From Pictodentalium vernedei (Eukaryota; Mollusca; Scaphopoda; Dentaliida; Dentaliidae): a stretch of DNA of 64,000 nt. The translations under genes and the position numbers were made by a program. The notes beneath the pieces were generated by a model. It was given only the letters and a program-made list of their open reading frames with translations. It ran no database searches and was not told where the DNA came from. This document shows, piece after piece, positions 43,746-53,565 of this stretch; position 1 is the stretch's first letter, and each line of letters opens with the position of its first letter. The stretch is from assembly GCA_031216915.1 (NCBI GenBank), contig CM062296.1:792686823-792750822 (forward strand). Reading direction: 5' to 3'.

Positions 43746-44367
43746 CTTCCTGTTCAGTTTTCAGAGAGATTTATCTCCATCGACTTCGTTGAAGGTCGGG
43801 TGATTTTATGTACGCCAGCAAAAATCCCGAACATAGTTGTTGGTTGCCCGACAAGGTAATCAGTTACAATGCGACACATATCATATTAGATAGGGATACA
43901 AGTTTAACAGACAAGACTAGTGTCATGACAAAATGGTTCGAGATAACTATTATGTGACCTATCTACACTATTTACTATTCCATGTAATCACTGTCTGATT
44001 ATGTTCCAATAAGTCTAAAATCCTCGCCCTCTGATTGGACGAGTGCTCGCTTAGTATTTTCAATGTTTACGGCACCAGTGGAATATGTTACCATCTGACG
44101 TCACCAAGTGATATTATTTGAAAAGATGATAACAATGGGCGGAGATTTCAAGTGCGTACTGCCTATAAAATCGTATTTTTCGTAGCCAGTGATCATTCTA
44201 TGAATGCATACCCACAAACCATTTATAAAAAAAAAATCGAGGGTTCTCATCTAGGTTTAAATCATAACTGATTTCTTGTTTTTTGTGTTGTCCAGAGACG
44301 CCATGGGGCACACGGGAGGTTTATTTACTAAGTTTGTTATCGTTAAAGTTGTCTTGTTCATTGAAGT

Positions 44368-44526
44368 AGCAGCAGGGAGGGCCAGCATACCAATTTTGAA
44401 AGCTTGAAAAAACTCCACTCGAGCCCATGGACGGCGAGAGCCTATGGGACGGCCTATTACCCTCCCCGGCCCAGGCTCTCTTGTTTTGATAAGTCTGTCA
44501 AATATATATGCACCCTCCCAGCTGCT
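44368..44526. repeat. Polinton left terminal inverted repeat
   Basis: 44368-44405 and 44496-44526 match the two halves of the right end (reverse complement). About 90 bp (44406-44495), itself partly palindromic (GAGAGCCTATGGG / GGCCCAGGCTCTC), is inserted between them or has been lost from the right end. Confidence 0.85.
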
Positions 44527-44719
44527 AAGTGTAATTGCAAAGAAAATTAGAGCAAAGGAGGAAAACCTTCCACATGCTTATGGGCCTTGGCTGGATGTGT
44601 AGCTCCGGTAGCCCTCCGACAACTGCCCACACACATCCCGGAGTGTCACTTATAGCTGTGACCGCTGGTACATTATAGCAAGCACCGGCTGATACACTCT
44701 AGCAGTATCCGCTGACCCC

Positions 44720-45215
44720 AGGCAGTGGGTCGAAGCATGTGGCCCTTTGGTATCGGTGCTCTAGTCCTGAGCTAGTACGGTCCACAACTGCACGCCGGGC
44801 AGCTGAAGGATTGTGCACCACACCTAACGAATTATTTAACATACCCACCACGGTATGGCCCACTTCCGCTAGCGGCAGATACATGGGGAACCCGCTCTAC
44901 CCTGCATTTGTTAAACAAACAGTTTGTACTTATATAAGACACTAAAAAACGATTGACACCACAGGCAGTGGGTCGAAGCATGTGGCCCTTTGGTCGCGGT
45001 GCTCTAGTCCTTAGCTAGTACGGTCCACAACTGCGCGCCGGGCAGCTGAAGGATTGTGCACCACACCTAACGAATTATTTAACATACCCACCACGGTATG
45101 ACCACTTCCGCTAGCGGCATATACATAGATACATAGGGAACCCGCTCTACCCTGTATTTGTTAAACAAACAATTTGTACTTATATAAGACACTAAAAATC
45201 GATTGACACTCTAGG
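44720..45215. promoter_or_regulatory. ~244 bp tandem duplication with TATA-like boxes
   Basis: GGCAGTGGGTCGAAGCATGTG starts units at about 44721 and 44965. Each unit ends with TACTTATATAAGACACTAAA (TATATAAG at 44931-44938 and 45181-45188). This lies between the left end and the first plus-strand gene, a place where a promoter would be expected; promoter function is inferred. ORFs here on either strand are unconvincing. Confidence 0.55.
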
Positions 45216-46065
45216 GGTGTCTTGTTTACATATGGACCAAAAATAGCGTGATCTATTTCTTGACAGCATACTGCGTAATCGATAATGATTTACAACCAAC
45301 CTGTATTAGAAAGACAGTTTTTGGATTTACTCCTATGTAGCTCTGTGGCTGTGGTTTGAAGAATTGTGATGTCCTAGCTTTATTCTTGGATATGTGGAGC
45401 ACATTTGGCCACCAATTATCTTTCGTGATTTGAATTGTGCAATATCCGTCACGGTGAGAACATTTTGTCATTAGATTTTATTTTTGTACTCAAAATAGTT
45501 TGCAGTGCTGTGAAAAAAAAACTGAATTTGTGTTTTAAAATATGATGTTTGTGGAAAGAAAATGGAAATGGCATTGGGACAGAATAAGAAAGAAATATGC
45601 ATCTGGGACAGAATAAGAAAGAAGATATGCATTTGTTTTTAGTGTGAGTATATCGAAGTTGAGAAGCTCTTATCTGTGTTAAAATGCACTGTTCAAAAAC
45701 TGGGTCGATTAATGTTTGTTTTGATGTAAATAAAGTTATATCTATCTAGTATGATATATATATATATATATACAGTAGTTGTCAAAACAGAATATCATGG
45801 GGGTCGCTTGGTATTATCAACATTAAGTCCTTTTATGGAAGGTGCGGCAATCTCATTCGACCTGGGAAGGGCAGTCGTCTGGCCATTTTGAAGTCTTGTC
45901 TTAGACATACATACTATGGATGCCTAGGCATTTAGTTTCAATAGTGGTGCAAAATATAAGACAGGCGGGGTGTTCTCGTCCAAAGACATATGAAGCAACA
46001 ACAAAACCCAGCATCCGGGTCCGGGTCCGGGCCGCGTCGCACGCATATTTCCAAGAGAATTATCC
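45216..46065. other. Polinton left spacer, no gene
   Basis: AT-rich with a (TA)n run (45756-45774). Frames at 45920-46114 look like decayed upstream sequence of the next gene. Confidence 0.45.
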
Positions 46066-46068
46066 TGA

Positions 46069-47222
46069 GGTGTTCCAGAGGTACCGCTGCCACTTGTCGA
46101 ATCTGACAAGCTAGTACAGACATGGCTTAGCAATCCAATGCAGTTCTGGCAGAACCAGCTAAAAGTCCCCATCTGGTATGCAACGAAAGGCTCTGGCGTG
46201 TCCATACAAGATCACCTAAGCGCCTCAGATCCCCTCATTAAGTCCTTATACGATTTCCACGTGTACTACCAGGTTCGCAGGATCCTCAGCGAGCTAAAGA
46301 CTGCACTGCCTCAGGATCAAGCTTGGAATGCGTTCAATAACTCATATGACCGGGGGGCATATGAGCGAATCTGTGGTGGGTTTGATGTATCCCCACACAC
46401 CAACTGGTGGATCAAAGACCCAAACCATGGCATGGGGCGGGTGTACAACTACTGGACAAACCTTGTCCCTCACCCCTTAGCTGACCCTGACTACGACCCT
46501 ACTAGCATGTCATTCACACACCGGACATCCAACGAGTTCGTCCACGTCGATTTCATCAAACAAGATGCCCCAAACGCAGATAGCGCGTGGAACACATTTA
46601 TACTCGATAAATCTCAGGGGATTACGCGGCTCGGCGTTGAACGCCTAAGGACCTACGTGTGGGCAGTCTTGGGGGCACAGGCCCAGACACTGCCACGCAT
46701 TATCGCCGATGCACAACATCAAGGAACGGCCTTCGATGCGCAGAAGCAGTTCCTTTCAAACGTTGAGGATGCCATCTCATCCCCAGTGGACACCCCTTCA
46801 GCAATCAAGCGTTATCAAGATGTATTGCGGTACGCTGGCTCTAAGGTCAACTTTGTCTTTGGGATCGGACTCCACATAGCCCCAAGTGATATGCTGCTCC
46901 GTATAGGTCATAGTTGGGGTGTAACAACGAGATTGTTATCGCCACCACAACCCAGATCCTGGGTGGGAATACGGATGTAAACAGAACACCCACCCCACCA
47001 CCGACGATCACAAACGAGATGGGGCTGGTCAAGCCGCAATCGTTCCAAAAGGAACGAGACATGCCGGTCGAGCTGCAAGCTACAGGGAGCAAGGAACTGT
47101 TAAAGACACGCCAGCAGTGCTTCAAGCGCCTTAGCCTTAAGCGCCTATGTCCCACGAGTCCAGTCCACAAACCTCAGCTCATTCCGTATGACCCTTTTTG
47201 TGAGATCTCAGACTTGGTATAG
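46069..47222 (+). pseudogene. Polinton protein of unknown role (upstream of capsid)
   Basis: The frame is open from 46069, with ATG at 46138, to a stop at 46978-46980. A frame change near 46914 lets the reading continue as NNEIVIATTTQILGGNT to 47222, ~380 residues in all. The protein has no enzymatic motif. It has a Trp/Tyr-rich middle (YNYWTNLVPHPLADPDYDPT) and a conserved-looking RYAGSKVNFVFGIGL near the break. Its place directly before the major capsid gene suggests a virion or assembly role, by inference only. Upstream of 46069 an in-frame TGA (46066-46068) blocks further extension. Confidence 0.65.
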
Positions 47223-47265
47223 TCACGTAGAAGGGGCACATCTCTTTCTCAGACATATTCTGGTA

Positions 47266-47436
47266 TTAGTCATTAACGGTCGTCTTTAACATCTCTAACT
47301 GCAATGAAGGTAGACGATCACCTCTTTCCCCGACAGCTCCGCTATTAACTGGGACCCGGGTAAAGCTAGTTTCATCTTCTCCATCATCGCGGCCACCTTG
47401 TTCATCAGGATGGTCGAAGACATCAAAGTCTGTCAT
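47266..47436 (-). CDS. Small acidic protein candidate
   Basis: 56 codons from ATG 47434-47436: MTDFDVFDHPDEQGGRDDGE, then DRLPSLQLEMLKTTVND. It fills the gap between two plus-strand genes, and its acidic N-terminus looks deliberate. No family recognised; it may be chance. Confidence 0.35.
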   Translation of the reverse strand: MTDFDVFDHPDEQGGRDDGEDETSFTRVPVNSGAVGERGDRLPSLQLEMLKTTVND

Positions 47437-47440
47437 TGTA

Positions 47441-48784
47441 TTGAAAGATGAGCGACAGAGTTCAATACAATTCAACATGTCTTCAAGCCAATATGGACGC
47501 AAGCTTAACCCGCACCGCAGACTACGAATGCCTCTTGGGTTAAAGGGAGTCAGGCAATCGGTTGTTATTACGCACAATCCCAGTACGATTGCCCAGAACC
47601 AATCACTCAATGTCCGATTTCCGAATCTTGGAGAATACCATCTTATTACACCGGGTACTGTACGCCTTGCCTTTACAGTCACCGTGAACTCAACAGATGA
47701 TAACAGGTCAGTTGTTCAGAATCTTGGCCGTGCCATCATCAAGAAAATGGTAATCAAGATCAGCGAGAACGAGGTGATGTCGGTCGACGATGCAGACGTG
47801 TACCACTGCTATCTTGACCTCTGGAAGACAGCTTCCGAGCGCAACAATGGTACCAGGGTATTGATACATCCGCGAAAAGAAATGCTACCAAGTTGCGAGT
47901 CGGCGCAGGAGACAAGGATGACTTTGTTGTTGCAGACAAGGCTATCGCTGATGCCTATGGCAACCGTTTTTGTATACCGCTGGATTTTGAACTCCTTGAG
48001 GCTCATATGCCTTTCTACCAGAGTGTGCTGGAGGTCGGCTCGAGTACGAGCTTACGTTCAATGATTACAGCCGGGTGGTCCAGCCTTCAGGCGATGTCGA
48101 TGCCAGTTACACCATTGATAATATCAGCCTGGAATACGAGATGGACACCTAACATGAACCTTGCCCGCATCGTCCACAACCAGTATTCTGGTTCGTCTCG
48201 CCGACCTCTACGACCGCGTCCTGTGCCACCGCAAAATGACAAAAGATAAAAGCGACACTCTGTGGAATATCAACCTCAATGTGGCGGCGCGGAGCATGAA
48301 AGGGATTCTGATGCTGCTCGAGGGCCCTGCTACAGCTGGTGCTGCTTTCGCTAGGAAGCCTGAGGTCTTTTATAAGCCAAAGATCACCAAAGTTGAGGTT
48401 ATCATCGAGAGAGTGCCCAACCAGCTGCACTCCCAGGGATTGCGTGCCAACCAGCAATGGGATGAGGTCACTCGGCACTTTGGAGCTTATCCCAGCAGCA
48501 AAAAAGATCCTGAGGTGGCCCTGGTTGCAAAGGAACTATCTATGGGTGATGTCACACCGGACGAGTTCTTGACCCGCAAGTATGCTCTATGGCTTGACCT
48601 GCGGACCACGGATGATGGCGAGCTACACGACAGTGGTCGGCGGATAGAAAACGCCAGTGAAGGTATCACTATCCAGATCACAAAGACAGCAGACACAAGT
48701 GGCACATTGAACATATACCTGTACGTTCTCATGGATGCGAAGCTTAACATTGGACATGGTCAGTTTACCAACGCACTTTATTAA
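47441..48784 (+). pseudogene. Polinton major capsid protein (double jelly-roll)
   Basis: Begins near MSSSQYGRKLNPHRRLRM (47477) and ends at a stop at 48782-48784; ~440 residues when read across breaks. Segments in order: VRQSVVITHNPSTIAQNQSL and NLGRAIIKKMVIKISENEV (first jelly roll), DDFVVADKAIADAYGNRFCI, then SYTIDNISLEYEM in another phase, VNLA-like WNINLNVAARSMKGILMLLE and finally TSGTLNIYLYVLMDAKLNI. The phase changes near 47850, 48030 and 48150, so at least three indels destroy it. Assignment as the Polinton capsid (often called PY) rests on these motifs and on the ATPase next to it. Confidence 0.75.
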
Positions 48785-48797
48785 TAACCTTTTCTTT

Positions 48798-49053
48798 ATG
48801 GAGCCACACGTAGCCATTATTTGCGGTCAAACAGGATGTGGCAAGACAGTTTTGCTCTGAACCTGCTGGAGGGTCCTTATCGGGGCGTATTTCAGCACAC
48901 TGTGGTCCTTTGTCCTACAATCAAATACAACAAGTCATACCACGACCGTCCATGGATTTGGAAAGGCTCGGATGTACACATTGCAAATCCTGGTGAGCGC
49001 CTCCATTCATATCTTCGGACCTTCTATCAGCTGTTCCAGGGGGAGCCAGCGTT
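48798..49053 (+). pseudogene. Polinton genome-packaging ATPase, truncated
   Basis: ATG 48798 leads to VAIICGQTGCGKTVLL, a Walker A P-loop (GQTGCGKT at 48825-48848), then TGA (48858-48860). Reading resumes in another phase with GVFQHTVVLCPTIKYNKSYH and LFQGEP at ~49040. Packaging ATPases of the FtsK/HerA type are usually >200 residues with a Walker B; here only ~85 residues remain and the sequence runs straight into the 3' end of the opposing gene, so the C-terminal half has been deleted. Confidence 0.75.
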
Positions 49054-49368
49054 GTACTCCTTCTTTGTGAGTCTTCGGCTTACAAACTTCCAGAAAACAC
49101 CTGCCAATCCACAGACACTTGCCGCGGTCTCTAGCGCAAAAACCACAGGAACCGCTGCTACGTTGGCCAACAGTCCGCTACCACTAACGCCGATTCCTAC
49201 ACCCGCCGCGGACATAGCTGTTTCAATGCCATCCGCGATATTAACCCCTCTCTGGTATTTCCTATCGAGGGAATACCCGCGGTCTCGTTCGGCCATGAGA
49301 CGGGCTCTAACATCACCGATCTCTAAAGTATTCGCGTCACCGTTTTTGAGGTTTGGATACAGACCCAT
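49027..49368 (-). CDS. Polinton hydrophobic Gly/Ala-rich protein
   Basis: 113 codons, intact. After a charged N-terminus (VRARLMAERDRGYSLDRKYQ) there are two hydrophobic Gly/Ala/Val segments (GVGIGVSGSGLLANVAAVPV; FALETAASVCGLAGVFWKFV), suggesting paired membrane helices, and a basic end. The C-terminus looks cut off by the deletion that also removed the ATPase end. It starts 5 bp after the preceding gene's stop, so they may be co-expressed. Membrane-active or virion protein by inference; function unknown. Confidence 0.55.
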   Translation of the reverse strand: MGLYPNLKNGDANTLEIGDVRARLMAERDRGYSLDRKYQRGVNIADGIETAMSAAGVGIGVSGSGLLANVAAVPVVFALETAASVCGLAGVFWKFVSRRLTKKEYNAGSPWNS

Positions 49369-49373
49369 TGTTA

Positions 49374-50180
49374 TTAGTCATGTTCCATTACCTTTAAATC
49401 ATCGTCCGCCAGTGTCTGTCTGGTAAACCGCACGCGCTTGAGCTCAGCTTGGCCAAGATATAGGGTACTGAGTGTGTCAGTTGGAAAGTCATCATCTATG
49501 ACCCTATGATCAACTCCACTCAACGAGAGCAACACATCTTTGTCACGGATAATGATCACAAGTTCGCCGACCCCATTTTAGGGCAAACCCATGTAGCACT
49601 GGTACGAAGTCGTTGGGTGGTGGACCCATGATTATCTGTACAATAGTGGTAGTATTCTTGCCAGCAGTAAAACGATCAAACTCCGAAACGAGTTTCATCA
49701 TCACGCCTTGGTTTTTGACCGCACCCAGCACATACCCCACAGCGCTTTCGTGAACGTTAATAGCACCTCCTTTCGGGGTGTAAGAAGCCAACACGCGGCC
49801 ACTGTTCTGGAGTTTACTAGCCTGTGTCCACGGTCCAGTTGGATGTGAGGTTGGATGACCCTGAAATCAAGTTCCCACCCACTGCGTACAGGGTGCATAT
49901 ACAGAGACCACTGTCTGGCAGTATTCTGGAGGAATTCGTAGCTCCTCCATGGGGCTGAGCCTTCCAGGTTCAAACCACCCAGCTCGGCAAAGGTAGCTTG
50001 TTCCGTGGAAACAGCAGATGGGAGTTCCGTTCTCTTACATTACTCATTAGAAAGTTGAAATATATACAGCTTGTCCTTCTCACCTGGTTCTCCAAAGTTC
50101 TTCGTATCCCCAAGATCAGCCAGCAAAATGGTTGTGCAAGGCAATACACCACGAGTTCCTGGTCCTCAGCAATCCGCCAT
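49374..50180 (-). pseudogene. Polinton conserved protein, unknown function
   Basis: From ATG 50178-50180 the reading, with in-frame stops at codon 5 and near codon 47, gives LADLGDTKNFGEPGEKDKLY, AELGGLNLEGSAPWRSYEFL and MHPVRSGWELDFRVIQPHIQ. After a phase change it continues TAGKNTTTIVQIIMGPPPND, and then IIIRDKDVLLSLSGVDHRVI to a stop at 49374. The stretches are protein-like and in order, so this was one gene of ~270 residues. No domain I can name; position beside the minor capsid gene hints at a virion component. Confidence 0.55.
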
Positions 50181-50184
50181 GTCT

Positions 50185-50822
50185 TTACGCAGAAGATATA
50201 TTTCGAATATGTAATGTTATTGATAGGTGCTGTAATTCAATAGGGCCGCCCCTGCTATCTACAACGCTAACTGTGATATTGCCTATAGGACCTGGCACAA
50301 GCCTTTTGTATTGCAAATGAGAGAAAGCTTCTGTTCTGCCACTGGCACATTTTTCATTTGCTACAGGTACTGTTCTGAGTAGTGTGCTGGGTTGCCCGTT
50401 GTAAACATTGTCCGTGGTGCTGATTTCTGACAGATGAACAAAGAGATCACGGTGGGCCGCAAGACTAGGTAACTCACCCCCATCACCCCCCCCCCCCCCC
50501 TCCTCACCCAGGGATTTTGGTTGTTGTAAATCCTAATGTGCGTGCCAACTGTGCCAGTTTCAGAGACTTATCTGTCTTGAGTCGCAGACGACCCGATGGT
50601 TTGTGAAGATCCAATATTGCCCCAAGTTGACCAAACATCTCGTTATTTCGCTCGCATACATTGTAATAGCCATCTGCGAATAGTATTGTTGCGTTTCGGC
50701 GAGCTAATGTTGTACCAAAGAGGGTAGTATGTTACTTCAGCAAGCGCACACTCATGTTGCTCTCCAGCAGGGAGCGCCCTTGGTAGGTCCACGGGTTGAA
50801 TGTCGGATAGTGTCACGTACAT
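50185..50822 (-). pseudogene. Polinton minor capsid (penton-like) protein
   Basis: Starts MYVTLSDIQPVDLPRALPAG and EVTYYPLWYNIS; a phase change leads to FADGYYNVCERNNEMFGQLG and LKLAQLARTLGF. After a homopolymer (poly-C at 50486-50501) a third phase gives NVYNGQPSTLLRTVPVANEK and VPGPIGNITVSVVDSRGGPI, ending HIRNISSA. The N-terminal EVxYP and the LLRxVPV...IxVxVxDxxGxPI...LxIR pattern match the single jelly-roll minor capsid protein of Polintons as I know that family. Two or more indels inactivate it. Confidence 0.65.
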
Positions 50823-50897
50823 TTATAGTTTTATAATAAGATAAGACTCCTCCAATATGGGTCGAATTAGTCTGAGACAACTGAAAACCAGAAACGT

Positions 50898-51179
50898 TTA
50901 TAAGAGTTTATAACCATAATATTGTCTTGGAGGGTTTTTATTACTAGTAACAAGACCATCATTGTTTTTATATTTCACCTCCTCGTGAGACTCCCGCAAA
51001 TCGGACGCTAATCTATTTGACGCCCGGGCCACATACCTCTTGCCGATTTGTGTAACAAGGGTGAGGGTCATGCCACCTGGAAGATCCTTTTCTTCCATAA
51101 GTTGGTAGGTGCCTATGGGCAGGTCTCTCCATTTCAAAGCTTCGCTTTTCATGAAATCCTCTTTTGTTGGCCAGCTCAT
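50898..51179 (-). CDS. Polinton small protein (WPTKEDF type)
   Basis: 93 codons from the internal Met (MSWPTKEDFMKSEALKWRDL; upstream Met at 51236 is less likely). The body has PIGTYQLMEEKDLPGGMTLT and GKRYVARASNRLASDL, a pattern of a small beta-rich domain. Intact, next to the divergent integrase gene. I recognise it only as an accessory frame type seen in Polintons; function unknown. Confidence 0.55.
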   Translation of the reverse strand: MSWPTKEDFMKSEALKWRDLPIGTYQLMEEKDLPGGMTLTLVTQIGKRYVARASNRLASDLRESHEEVKYKNNDGLVTSNKNPPRQYYGYKLL

Positions 51180-51221
51180 GTCTGTGACTATTGCTTTGTG
51201 TACTTGATGGATACTTAACAC

Positions 51222-52293
51222 GTGATAAATTTTCAATTGCGCATATTAGAGGTCCAAAGGATGCCGCTATACCCAAGAATGGACAGCAAGATTACAACAA
51301 AGTTGGCTTCAATCTACTACAGCCCCAAGGGGTACTGGAAGGGACTTGCGGCCATTAAAAACCTTGCTTCCGCGACCAAGGTCTCTGAAGATGTGGCTCG
51401 GGCATGGCTCAAGAAGCAGGCCATCTGGCAGATATACCTGTAACCTCCGCGACACATTCCGCAACCCACATTTGACGTGTACGTACCGAATGAGGTCCAC
51501 CAGGCCGACCTGCTCTTTCTGTCACACGACCGGGCGGCCCGCAAAACGTACACATAGGCGCTCACTGTCGCTGACGTAACCTCCCGCTATAAAGAGGCAG
51601 AGCCCCTGGCAACGAAAGAGGCCAAAGAGGTCGCGTGCGCCCTTGAAAGGATTTACAGGCGGAGTCCCCTCAGATGGCCGCAATTGTTACAGGTCAACCC
51701 CGGCCGTGAGGTCATGGGCGCAGTGAACCAGCTGCTGGCCAAACACGGGATAGAAGTGCCGCGCGGCCATGTGGATGTCCACCGGGACCAGAGAATTGTA
51801 TAGCGTTTCAACCGCACCCTGGCAGAGCGACTCTTTAGGCACCAATACGCTCAAGAGATGCGACTTCCACCCGTCCAAACGATCAACCGAGTGGGTGGCT
51901 CGACTCCCTGCCGTCATTGCGGTTCTGAATGGTGAGGTGACTTGCCTAACCGGAAAGAAGCCCTCTGACGCCATCAAAGCTAAGACTGTAGCACGAAAGC
52001 CATCCTCTGTGATTGCAGGTCGTCCTGTTGACATCCGAGAGCAGAAGCTCCCGTCTGGCATGGGTGTTCGCCACCTCTACCAGCCAGGTGAACTTGAGGG
52101 TGGTCGCCGTCGTGCAACTGACCCTATGTGGTCCCTCCAGGTCTACCAGCTTGGACGCTCGGTCACCAGGCTCGGCGAACCTGTGCTTTATTATTTGTTG
52201 GATGGGCCACCACGCGGGTTTGTCCGAGAGGAGCTCCTCGTGGTGCCCCCTGACACCCACTTGCCGCCTGATGGGGTTCTTACTCAGTTGTAA
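51222..52293 (+). pseudogene. Polinton retrovirus-type integrase
   Basis: ~357 codons. The N-terminal helical part has YYSPKGYWKGLAAIK and VARAWLKKQAIWQIYL. The rve core follows: Asp codon 51573-51575 (VADVTSRYKEA), then VNPGRE where the second catalytic Asp is Asn (51696-51698), then TAG (51801-51803) in place of the catalytic Glu before RFNRTLAERLF, 35 codons later. Other stops: TAA 51441-51443 and TAG 51555-51557; a phase change occurs near 51865. The C-terminal SH3/chromo-like part (LYQPGELEGGRRRATDPMWS) is intact. It would have inserted the element; this copy cannot. Confidence 0.9.
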
Positions 52294-53565
52294 TTGCAGC
52301 ACCCCCTCTTTTTCTGTTGCACTCTAGACAAGTCAGTCGTACGTTACCTCTACAGTGTCCCCTGCTATTGTCCAGCCGGTCGACAGAGAACTGCTGTGTG
52401 TCTTTTGGGGTATACGCCCATATCAACTCGATGTTGCATGTTGTGCAGCGGTTTTGTTGAGCCTCTCTGAGCTGCAAGATGTAGTCAACCTTCAGGTTAA
52501 ACCCCTGGAGACATTTGACCCGGTCCTGATGCTTGTATGCCACAAGTTTCTTTTGGATTTGCTTGCGGAGTTGCTTGTCGCTCTGTAACCTGACCTCAGA
52601 ACCCTCTTCTGGAGGACAAGTTACCCTCTCAAGTTGATGCATATACTCCACACGTGACACAGCGAGGTAGGCAAGATTTGTCCACTGGAGATAGTCATCG
52701 ATAATCCGGACCTTCTGCGGGTCGCTGACGGTGTGACCCTGGCTGGAGTGTACCGTCATCGCGTAGCCGAGAGCCCAATCATAGCCCCGCTTACCGTCAA
52801 TGACCTCTTGGGCGTATCGAACAGGTACCTCCACGACATCGTTAAGAACTAACTCCTCCTGGTCGAGTCGGCCGTCATTGGCTATTACAGGACCTGGGAT
52901 CGTCACCAAACAATTTTGCAGCCGAGTGTCCTTTGGTCGATACAACAGGGGAACATGCTCGTTTGGGAACGCCTTCTTGTGGCGATGGAACAGAATACTC
53001 TGGGCACGATCTCGGACTTTTTGGCGGCTGGTAAAGATTAGGTCCCCTGCCTTTCACTGCTCGACAAACCTGTCCCATCCCAGGCATCTTGTGAGAGCCC
53101 TTCGCATCTCCTGGCACTGGACCTTGTCAGTATGGAGAGGATGCGCCTTTTCGAGTATGTCATTTTTTGCCCTATAGTCAGCTTCGACCTCTTCGTAGTA
53201 GTCGGCGGCCTGGTACAGCCAATCGTGCGGCATCTCGCCTGCAATCGGCGGCTGGCCCTGATCGCCACAGCAGACGACTTGGACTCCCCGTTGCTCAAGT
53301 AAGGATGGGAGAGTCTCAAGGATTGGTCGGGGCACAGTACAGACCTCGTCCCAGATGATAACACGGGGAATGAACTTTTGGCCCATGCGATCTGGCGTCC
53401 ACTCATTTTATCCACTCCACCGGAAGAAGCTATGGTAGGTCTGGGCCCTGACTCCTCTACCTCGCATCTCGTTGGCAAGGTGGTGAGTTGGAGTAAAGAC
53501 AAGCGGATCTCGCACCCTGAAAAGCTCAATTGCTCTCGTTGCCTTGCCGCTACCACTCCACCGTT
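52280..53565 (-). pseudogene. SF1 helicase with C-terminal HNH nuclease (fused to PolB)
   Basis: Motif I reads SGSGKATR (about 53543-53560; the usual Thr after Lys is Ala), followed by VFTPTHHLANEM, then motif II VIIWDEVC, motif III VVCCGDQGQPP, motif V TVHSSQG (residues 64-70 of the last open part) and motif VI LAVSRVEY. The C-terminus (52280-52450) is an HNH domain with CTTC, SVDRLDNSRGH, N and CLEC. In-frame TAA (53408-53410) and TGA (53054-53056) interrupt it. It follows the polymerase directly, needing only one missing base near 53560. Role: unwinding during replication; HNH role unknown. Its end overlaps the integrase end by 14 bp. Confidence 0.85.

Noticed and set aside
44699-44884. 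Adenain-like protease of the Polinton
   Set aside because: The phrase ATCFDPLPG looked promising, but no His-Trp or catalytic Cys context follows and the segment is a duplicated non-coding unit.
47266-47682. 138-codon minus-strand ORF
   Set aside because: Its N-terminal 80 codons are antisense to the capsid gene; only the last 56 codons are retained as a weak candidate.
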